NCBI GenBank assembly: GCA_964458545.1
Contig: CAYWJF010000054.1
Location: forward strand, 1-10,283
Direction: 5' to 3'
DNA: 10,283 nucleotides
Source of the DNA: JAYFNU01 sp964458545
GTDB lineage: Bacteria > Bacillota > Clostridia > Oscillospirales > Ruminococcaceae
Below are positions 4,989-10,283 of this stretch, piece by piece. The position numbers and the translations under genes are program-made. Each line of letters starts with the position of its first letter. Positions within the stretch are counted from its first letter, which is position 1. The notes under the pieces were generated by a model, which was not told the DNA's origin, ran no database searches, and saw nothing but the letters and a program-made list of their open reading frames with translations.

Positions 4989-5727
4989 AAAAGAGCTTTA
5001 CAGCGTGATTAACGAAATCGCCCCCTTTGAAGACGCACTGGACTGGGATAACGCGGGGCTTCTAATCAATCTTGATAACGGCGCGGAAAGGATACTCTTC
5101 GCGCTGGACGCGACGAGAGCGGTTATCGACGAAGCGGTTTCGCTCGGCTGCAAGATTATTGTTACCCACCACCCGATAGTGTTCAACCCCGTGCGCTCGT
5201 TCGATATTTCGGACGGGTACGTTTACGCTATGACAAAGGGCATTTCGGTAATAAGCGCCCACACAAACTGGGACGTGGCGAAGGGCGGAGTGAACGATTA
5301 TCTTTGCTCGGTTCTCGGCATAAGAAACGCCGAGGTTTTTATGGGCGAGGGCAGAATGGGTGATATAGACGAAACGACAGGCGCGGAGCTTGCGAGAAAG
5401 GTAAAAACGGCACTCGACGCGGCAACGGTTAAGGTGATTAACGCAGAAAGGTCGATAAGGAGGGTAGCCGTAGTCGGCGGCTCGGCGGGCACGCTCTTCT
5501 TGGACGCGGCAAAGCAGGGCTGTGACGCCTTTATTACGGGCGAGCTTAAGCATATGGAGGAAACTCTTGCCGAAAGCAATGGTATCTGCGTAATAGAAGC
5601 GGGACATTTTGAAACCGAGAGCCCCTCAATGAAGGCGTTTTGCGAAAGGGTGCAAACCGCGATAGGAGATAGTGCAAAGTGTTTACTCTCGGCGGTTTCA
5701 AAGCCGCCGTACATAGTTGTAAGTTAG
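4978..5727 (+). CDS. Nif3-like dinuclear metal center protein (YqfO/YbgI family)
   Basis: Cytoplasmic metal-binding protein of the Nif3 family, also annotated as GTP cyclohydrolase I type 2-like; the cellular function is not settled. Family hallmarks are DWDNAGLL (22-29), the metal-binding THHP motif (H64, H65), SAHTNWD (D99), the ITGE/KH segment (186-192) and the C-terminal GHFETE with H210 and E214. At 249 residues it is the short form, like E. coli YbgI, without the middle insertion domain carried by Bacillus YqfO. It is translationally linked to trmK: its ATG lies before the trmK stop, with GAGGAG seven bases upstream. Pairing with trmK is a conserved arrangement, but no shared pathway is proven. 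Confidence 0.9.
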   Translation: MITEKELYSVINEIAPFEDALDWDNAGLLINLDNGAERILFALDATRAVIDEAVSLGCKIIVTHHPIVFNPVRSFDISDGYVYAMTKGISVISAHTNWDVAKGGVNDYLCSVLGIRNAEVFMGEGRMGDIDETTGAELARKVKTALDAATVKVINAERSIRRVAVVGGSAGTLFLDAAKQGCDAFITGELKHMEETLAESNGICVIEAGHFETESPSMKAFCERVQTAIGDSAKCLLSAVSKPPYIVVS

Positions 5728-5798
5728 TTCTGAACAATGAACTTGGTTTGCGAAGAGGCAGATAAAACTCAGCGGTTACGGAAAGGAACGAAATAGAT

Positions 5799-7544
5799 AT
5801 GGCGCTGGACGCGGCAATGCTTGAATATACGGCGAGAACGCTAAAGGGCACGCTTGTAGGCGCGAGGGTGGAGAAAATTTCTATGCCCTCGCGTGACGAG
5901 GCGCTTTTTTCGCTGCGAACGGAAACGGGCGCGAGAAAGCTCTTTATTTCAGCGCGTTCCGGCGGCTCGCGAATACATCTTACAAGCGAGAGCTTTGAAA
6001 ACCCCGCCGTACCGCCGGGCTTTTGTATGCTGCTTCGCAAGTATCTTTCAACTGGAAGGATAACCGACCTTCGCACCGTTGACGGCGAAAGGATTATCTT
6101 CCTTGACTTTGACGCGCTCAACGAGATGGGCGACAGAATTAAGCTGACTCTTTCCGTCGAAATAATGGGACGCTATAGCAATATGGTGCTCGTTAATGCT
6201 GAGGGCAGGGTGATTGACGCTCTAAAACGCATTGACGCGGAGCAGTCTGACAAGCGCCAGCTAATCCCGGGCGTTAACTTTACTATGCCGCCCGCGCAAG
6301 GGAAACTTCTCTTGCTTACGGCGGAGACAGGCGAGCTTATAGATAAAATATGCGAAAAGAAGAAGCCTCTTTCGGCGGCGATACTCGATACCGTCGCGGG
6401 GATAGGTCCCGTCGTTTGCCGAGAGATTGCGCACCGAACGGCGGCGAACGACCCCGAGGCAGATACGCTGAACGAAAAGCAAAGAAGTGCTCTCAAACAC
6501 TATATTGAGGAAACAAGAGCCGCGGCGAGAGGCGAGGGCACAACGCTCTCAATCGTTTACGACAGCAAAAAGCCTATTGAATTTAGCTTTATCAAGCTTA
6601 CGCAGTATGGTGGTATGGAGACGCGTGAGTTTTCAGATGTGAACGAGCTGTTTGATAGCTACTACCTTGAAAAGGACCGCGCGGAGCGTATGAAGGCGCG
6701 CTCGTCCGACCTGCTTCGTCAGGTGAATTCACTTTATGAGCGTGCCGTGAGAAAGCAAGCCGCACGGCAGGAGGAGCTTTCCAACACCGAGCGCGCCGAC
6801 GAGAAAAAGCTTTTCGGCGAGCTAATTAACGCGAATTTGTACGCTATTGTCAAAGGTGACAAGTCGGCGGAGCTACTTAACTACTACACGGGCGAGACGA
6901 TAAGCGTTCCGCTTGATGTTACAAAGAGCCCTGTGCAGAACGCGCAGAAGTATTATAAGGAATATCGCAAGCTCACCACGGCGGCGAAGATGCTCGTGAC
7001 CCTTATTGAAGAGGGGAAAAACGAGATTGAGTATCTATCGTCTGTGCGTTACGAAATCACCGAGGCGAAGACGGAGGAGGACTTTTTACTTATCCGCAAG
7101 GAGCTTAAGGAATCGGGCTACCTTCGCGGCTTTAAGTATAAGGAGCAAAAACGCCCGCGAAAAATGAGCGAGTTTATCGAGTATAAAACAAGCGACGGGC
7201 TAAGGGTGCTTGTAGGGCGCAATAACGCCGCTAACGAAAAGCTTACCCTTAAGACCGCCGAAAAGGGCGATATCTGGTTCCACGTTAAATACGCGAGCGG
7301 CAGCCACACGGTACTGCTATCTAACGGCGCGGAGCCGAGCGGGGAAAGCTACACCGAAGCGGCAATGATAGCGGCGTACCATAGCTCAGAGCGGCTGTCC
7401 GAAAATATCGCCGTAGATTACACCCGCATAAAGAACGTAAAAAAAGCGGTCGGTCAGAAAACGGGTATGGTTTATTACGAAAGCTACAACACCGCCTACG
7501 TCACGCCCGAAGAGCGAAAAATTGAGGAACTGCGGGTAAAATAG
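5799..7544 (+). CDS. rqcH: RqcH/NFACT ribosome-associated quality control protein
   Basis: Bacterial homologue of eukaryotic Rqc2/NEMF, which binds stalled 50S subunits carrying peptidyl-tRNA and recruits tRNA-Ala to add alanine tails for degradation. Older annotations call it fibronectin-binding protein FbpA/PavA. The NFACT-N domain is clear: SRIHLTSESFENP (57-69), PPGFCMLLRKYL (72-83) and VEIMGRYSN, followed by PPAQGK. A charged coiled-coil-like middle lies around residues 280-450. The NFACT-R (DUF814) domain covers about 458-560 (LVGRNNAANEKLT, GDIWFHVKYASGSH). Length 581 is normal. At the site matching Bacillus D97-R98 this protein has E97-R98. The start ATG has AAAGGA about 11 bases upstream, slightly long. 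It lies 71 bp after the Nif3-like gene with no terminator between, so co-transcription is likely; a hairpin follows it. Confidence 0.92.
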   Translation: MALDAAMLEYTARTLKGTLVGARVEKISMPSRDEALFSLRTETGARKLFISARSGGSRIHLTSESFENPAVPPGFCMLLRKYLSTGRITDLRTVDGERIIFLDFDALNEMGDRIKLTLSVEIMGRYSNMVLVNAEGRVIDALKRIDAEQSDKRQLIPGVNFTMPPAQGKLLLLTAETGELIDKICEKKKPLSAAILDTVAGIGPVVCREIAHRTAANDPEADTLNEKQRSALKHYIEETRAAARGEGTTLSIVYDSKKPIEFSFIKLTQYGGMETREFSDVNELFDSYYLEKDRAERMKARSSDLLRQVNSLYERAVRKQAARQEELSNTERADEKKLFGELINANLYAIVKGDKSAELLNYYTGETISVPLDVTKSPVQNAQKYYKEYRKLTTAAKMLVTLIEEGKNEIEYLSSVRYEITEAKTEEDFLLIRKELKESGYLRGFKYKEQKRPRKMSEFIEYKTSDGLRVLVGRNNAANEKLTLKTAEKGDIWFHVKYASGSHTVLLSNGAEPSGESYTEAAMIAAYHSSERLSENIAVDYTRIKNVKKAVGQKTGMVYYESYNTAYVTPEERKIEELRVK

Positions 7545-7559
7545 CAACAGAAAGTACGT

Positions 7560-7590
7560 GCCGCCCCACTTAAGAAGTGAGGCGGCGTTT
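7560..7590 (+). terminator. Hairpin terminator after rqcH
   Basis: GCCGCC-C-CACTT pairs with AAGTG-A-GGCGGC: 11 pairs, one C-A mismatch and a 3-nt loop (7560-7586). It is followed only by GTTT, so the U tract is short and termination may be incomplete. Confidence 0.65.
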
Positions 7591-7599
7591 CAATGATAG

Positions 7600-7628
7600 T
7601 TGAATTAGCTATCGATTTGTAATATAAT
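7600..7628 (+). promoter_or_regulatory. Sigma-A promoter of the desulfurase-thiI-cinA operon
   Basis: TTGAAT (7600-7605, four of six bases), 17-bp spacer, then perfect TATAAT (7623-7628). Transcription should start near 7635, leaving a leader of about 30 nt. A short dyad, GATAG (7595-7599) with CTATC (7609-7613), flanks the -35 box; its meaning is unclear. Confidence 0.7.
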
Positions 7629-7664
7629 ATTATGTAATCGTTTTCAGGCTAAAGAGGGATATAG

Positions 7665-8795
7665 ATGATATACTTTGACAACGCCGCGACCACGGCGGTA
7701 TCGGAAAAGGTCTGCGATAAAGCGGATTATATTCTTCGCAGCTGCTTCGGAAATCCAAGCTCGCTTTATGATTTAGGCTTTCAAGCGGAGAAGGAGCTAA
7801 ACGCCGCGCGGAAAACGGTGGCTGACGCCTTCGGCTGCAAGGTCGAAGAAATCTACTTTACAGCGAGCGGCACAGAGAGCAACAACCTCGCCGTGCTCGG
7901 CTCCGCGAGAGCGCGTAAGGGCTGGGGAAACGAGATAGTAATAAGCGGCTATGAGCACCCGAGCGTTAATAATTCAGCCACGGCGCTCGAAAACGAGGGC
8001 TTTAAGCTAATCAAGGTAATGCCTAATAGAGACGGCGTAGTACAGCCAGATGAGCTGCTTCGCGCCGTAAACGAAAAGACGGCGCTCGTCGCGCTAATGC
8101 GGGTCAACAACGAAACGGGCGCGATGCTCGACGTTAACACCCTCGCGGGCGAGATAAAAAAGCGTAATAAGCGCACGGCGGTACACTGCGATAATGTTCA
8201 GGGCTTTATGAAACACCCGCTGAAGCTCACGAATATAGATACCGCTTCGGTAAGCGGGCATAAGATACACGCCCCCAAGGGGATAGGCGCGCTTTATGTG
8301 CGAAAGGGCTTTCATATTGAAAAGGTTATCTTCGGCGGGCTTCAGGAGCAAGCGCTTAGAAGCGGCACCGAGAACGTCGCGTTCTGCGCCGCGCTTGCCG
8401 AGGCTATAAACGAAGCAAAACCGAAGTTGGCGAAAGGTCTCGAAAATGCAGAGAAAATAAACTGGCTTCTTCGTGAAGGGCTCGCTGAAATAGACGGAAC
8501 GGTTATCAACTCTCCGTATAGCGCAAGTCCATATATACTAAATGTTTCTTTTCTTGGATATAGAAGCGAGACGCTACTACATTTCTTCGAGGAGAAGGGG
8601 ATATACGTTTCCAGCGGCTCGGCGTGCAGTCGCGGAGAAAAGAGCCACACCCTTTCAGCTATGTCCCTTTCGGGCGAGAGGATAGACAGCGCCGTAAGGA
8701 TAAGCCTAAGTGAGAGTAGTACTCTTGACGAGGCGAAGGAATTCTTAAAAGCGGCGGGCGAGATAAAAAAGGCGCTTGTTAAGGCGAAAAAATAA
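7665..8795 (+). CDS. Cysteine desulfurase (NifS/IscS class, probably NifZ-type ThiI partner)
   Basis: PLP-dependent enzyme that removes sulfur from cysteine as a persulfide and hands it to an acceptor. Family features are FDNAATT at the N-terminus, H98 in YEHPS, D176 and Q179 in HCDNVQG, the Schiff-base K200 in SGHKIHAPKG, RSGTEN (232-237), and the catalytic C321 in SSGSACSRGEKSH. The length of 376 is normal. The start ATG has AGAGGG six bases upstream. Directly downstream, 21 bp away, is thiI. In Bacillus a dedicated desulfurase (NifZ) is encoded beside ThiI and supplies sulfur for 4-thiouridine. That context makes tRNA thiolation the likely role here, rather than general Fe-S assembly; no IscU or SufU gene is present in the window. 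Confidence 0.93.
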   Translation: MIYFDNAATTAVSEKVCDKADYILRSCFGNPSSLYDLGFQAEKELNAARKTVADAFGCKVEEIYFTASGTESNNLAVLGSARARKGWGNEIVISGYEHPSVNNSATALENEGFKLIKVMPNRDGVVQPDELLRAVNEKTALVALMRVNNETGAMLDVNTLAGEIKKRNKRTAVHCDNVQGFMKHPLKLTNIDTASVSGHKIHAPKGIGALYVRKGFHIEKVIFGGLQEQALRSGTENVAFCAALAEAINEAKPKLAKGLENAEKINWLLREGLAEIDGTVINSPYSASPYILNVSFLGYRSETLLHFFEEKGIYVSSGSACSRGEKSHTLSAMSLSGERIDSAVRISLSESSTLDEAKEFLKAAGEIKKALVKAKK

Positions 8796-8816
8796 GACAA
8801 AAGACAAGGTTACGCA

Positions 8817-9995
8817 ATGAAGGAAATACTGCTTGCGAAATACGGCGAGCTTGCGCTTAAGGGTCTAAACAAAGGCACCTTTGAGGCGGCGCTGTTAAAG
8901 ACAATAAAAAAGAGAACCGAGGATTGCGGCGAGTTTAAGATTTACAAGGCGCAGTCCACGATATATATCGAGCCGCTTAATGAAAACTGCGACGTGGATA
9001 AGGCGTGCGATATGCTTACCCGCGTTTTCGGGCTTTCCGCTATTAACCGCGCCGTGCTTGTCGAAAAGGATTTTGATAAAATCTGCGAGGCGGCGGTAGC
9101 TTACTTAGGCAAAAGGCTTGCGGCGGCTAAGACCTTTAAGGTAAGCGCCAAGCGCTCGGACAAGCGTTTTCCGCTAAACTCTATGGAAATAGGCTGTAGT
9201 CTCGGCGAGTATATCCTTGAGCGTTACCCGCATCTCGGCGTAGTTATGGACGAGCCTGAGCTGCACGTTGTAGTGGAGATACGCGATTTCGGAGCGTATG
9301 TTCACAGCGGCAAGATTGAGGCGGCGGGCGGTATGCCCTGCGGCACAAGCGGACGCGCCGCCCTTATGATTTCGGGCGGAATAGACAGCCCCGTCGCGGC
9401 GTATATGATGGCGAAGCGCGGGCTTGACCTTTGCGGCGTTCATTTTATGTCGCCGCCATACACGAGCGAAAGGGCGCTCGACAAGGTTGTGCGGCTTTCT
9501 AAACGTATTAGCGATTACTGCGGAAACTTTCCGCTCTTCTGTGTTCCGTTTACCGACGTTCAAGTAGCTATTAAGAACGGTGGTCCCGAGGATTATTTCA
9601 CGATTTTAATGCGCCGCTCAATGATGCGTATTACAAATATTATCTGCGAACGTGAGAACTGCCACGCGATTGTGACGGGCGAAAGTCTCGCGCAGGTAGC
9701 GTCGCAAACGTTGCTCGCTATCGGCTGCACTGACGAAGCGGCGGCTGTTCCCGTGCTTCGTCCGCTTATCGGAATGGATAAGAACGAAATTATAGAAGTA
9801 TCAAGGAAGATTGGCACCTTTGAAACCTCGATTGAGCCATATGAGGACTGCTGTACGGTTTTCACACCAAAGCACCCGAAAACCAAGCCGAGACTTTCAG
9901 AGGTAATAGCCGCCGAGCAGAAACTTAACATTTTAGACCTTGAAAAGGAAGCGGCGGATAATTATATTGTAAAGGTGCTTCATTTCTACGACTGA
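8817..9995 (+). CDS. thiI: tRNA 4-thiouridine synthetase ThiI, short form without rhodanese domain
   Basis: Adenylates U8 of tRNA and inserts sulfur to give s4U; in some bacteria ThiI also feeds thiamine thiazole synthesis. Domains in order are an N-terminal ferredoxin-like domain (LLAKYGELALKGLNKGTFE), a THUMP domain (about 60-165, ending VEIRDFGAYVHSGKI), and a PP-loop ATPase with SGGIDSP at 186-192 and VTGESLAQVASQT at 286-298. The late PYEDCCTVF motif contains C345-C346, one of which should be the catalytic cysteine equivalent to E. coli C344. At 392 residues it lacks the C-terminal rhodanese domain of the E. coli protein (482 residues), so sulfur must come straight from a desulfurase such as its upstream neighbour. 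AAGG lies seven bases before the ATG. Confidence 0.95.
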   Translation: MKEILLAKYGELALKGLNKGTFEAALLKTIKKRTEDCGEFKIYKAQSTIYIEPLNENCDVDKACDMLTRVFGLSAINRAVLVEKDFDKICEAAVAYLGKRLAAAKTFKVSAKRSDKRFPLNSMEIGCSLGEYILERYPHLGVVMDEPELHVVVEIRDFGAYVHSGKIEAAGGMPCGTSGRAALMISGGIDSPVAAYMMAKRGLDLCGVHFMSPPYTSERALDKVVRLSKRISDYCGNFPLFCVPFTDVQVAIKNGGPEDYFTILMRRSMMRITNIICERENCHAIVTGESLAQVASQTLLAIGCTDEAAAVPVLRPLIGMDKNEIIEVSRKIGTFETSIEPYEDCCTVFTPKHPKTKPRLSEVIAAEQKLNILDLEKEAADNYIVKVLHFYD

Positions 9996-10012
9996 AAAAG
10001 GAGGTGTGTATC

Positions 10013-10283
10013 TTGAAGGCTGAAATCATTGCGGTTGGTACCGAGCTTTTAATGGGAACGAGCGAAAACACGAACGCCCTGTTCCTTTCGCGCAAGCTTG
10101 CCCTTATGGGCTATGAGGTACACCACCAAACGGTAGTAGGCGATAACGAGAAGGATATTATCGACGCGGTTCGTATAGCTGTTGCGAGAAGCCGTCTTAC
10201 TATACTTACGGGCGGTCTTGGACCGACAGACGACGATATGACAAAAGAGGCTGTCGCGAAGGCGTTCGGCTTCCAGCTTGTTG
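10013..10283 (+). CDS. cinA: CinA family protein, N-terminal part, runs off window
   Basis: Only the first 90 codons are present. The sequence KAEIIAVGTELLMGTSENTNALFLSRKLALMGY and then ILTGGLGPTDDDMTKEAVA is the MoCF-like (molybdopterin-binding) N-terminal domain of CinA. CinA proteins act on NAD-cycle metabolites (nicotinamide-nucleotide deamidase, ADP-ribose pyrophosphatase in characterised members) and were named for competence induction. The start is a TTG codon, chosen because a near-perfect AAAGGAGGTG (9997-10006) sits eight bases upstream and the protein homology begins there. It follows thiI by 17 bp and is probably the third gene of the operon. Whether the C-terminal amidase domain is present cannot be seen. 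Confidence 0.9.
   Translation, partial: MKAEIIAVGTELLMGTSENTNALFLSRKLALMGYEVHHQTVVGDNEKDIIDAVRIAVARSRLTILTGGLGPTDDDMTKEAVAKAFGFQLV

Noticed and set aside
5062..5607. 181-codon minus-strand open frame
   Set aside because: It lies wholly antisense to the well-supported Nif3-like gene, has no recognisable domain, and is explained by the codon pattern of the plus-strand gene.
5546..6121. 191-codon minus-strand open frame across the Nif3/rqcH gap
   Set aside because: It is a serine-rich shadow of two convincing plus-strand genes, with no ribosome site or known motif.

Overview
The window looks like a chromosomal segment of a Clostridia-type Bacillota (Firmicutes). The gene content is typical: RqcH/NFACT, a TrmK-Nif3 pair, a cysteine desulfurase next to a ThiI without a rhodanese domain, and a SigH-like sigma factor. 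Most genes have strong GGAG-type ribosome binding sites, promoters are of the sigma-A type, and U-tract hairpin terminators are clear. A species cannot be named from the sequence alone.

Positions 1-1272 form the edge of an integrated mobile element. A tyrosine integrase (5' end outside the window) runs towards an intact tRNA-Leu(CAA) on the minus strand. Exactly 190 bp further right is a second, broken copy of the 5' half of a tRNA-Leu(CAA), cut at the anticodon. The broken copy, not the intact one, has the good tRNA promoter. Five copies of an ATGTCCCTCC-type motif lie on both sides of the intact tRNA, as integrase arm sites might. The most economical reading is an element that split a host tRNA-Leu at the anticodon and supplies a whole replacement, but other histories are possible. 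A bidirectional-looking terminator at about 1299-1344 separates this region from the next.

Positions 1345-4290 hold single-gene units: a MATE efflux pump with a palindrome inside its putative promoter; a SigH-like sigma factor behind a perfect TTGACA-17-TATAAT promoter; a degenerate tRNA-like sequence; a small eight-cysteine zinc-ribbon protein; and a small DUF1858-type redox-disulfide protein. The last two each end in a strong terminator.

Positions 4314-7590 hold trmK and nif3 (overlapping, surely co-transcribed), followed by rqcH (71 bp gap) and a hairpin terminator. Positions 7600-10283 hold a promoter, then a cysteine desulfurase, thiI and the start of cinA, tightly spaced as an operon. 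The desulfurase and ThiI together should make 4-thiouridine at position 8 of tRNAs. Several genes therefore act on tRNA or translation (TrmK, ThiI with its desulfurase, RqcH), next to one intact tRNA gene and two broken ones.
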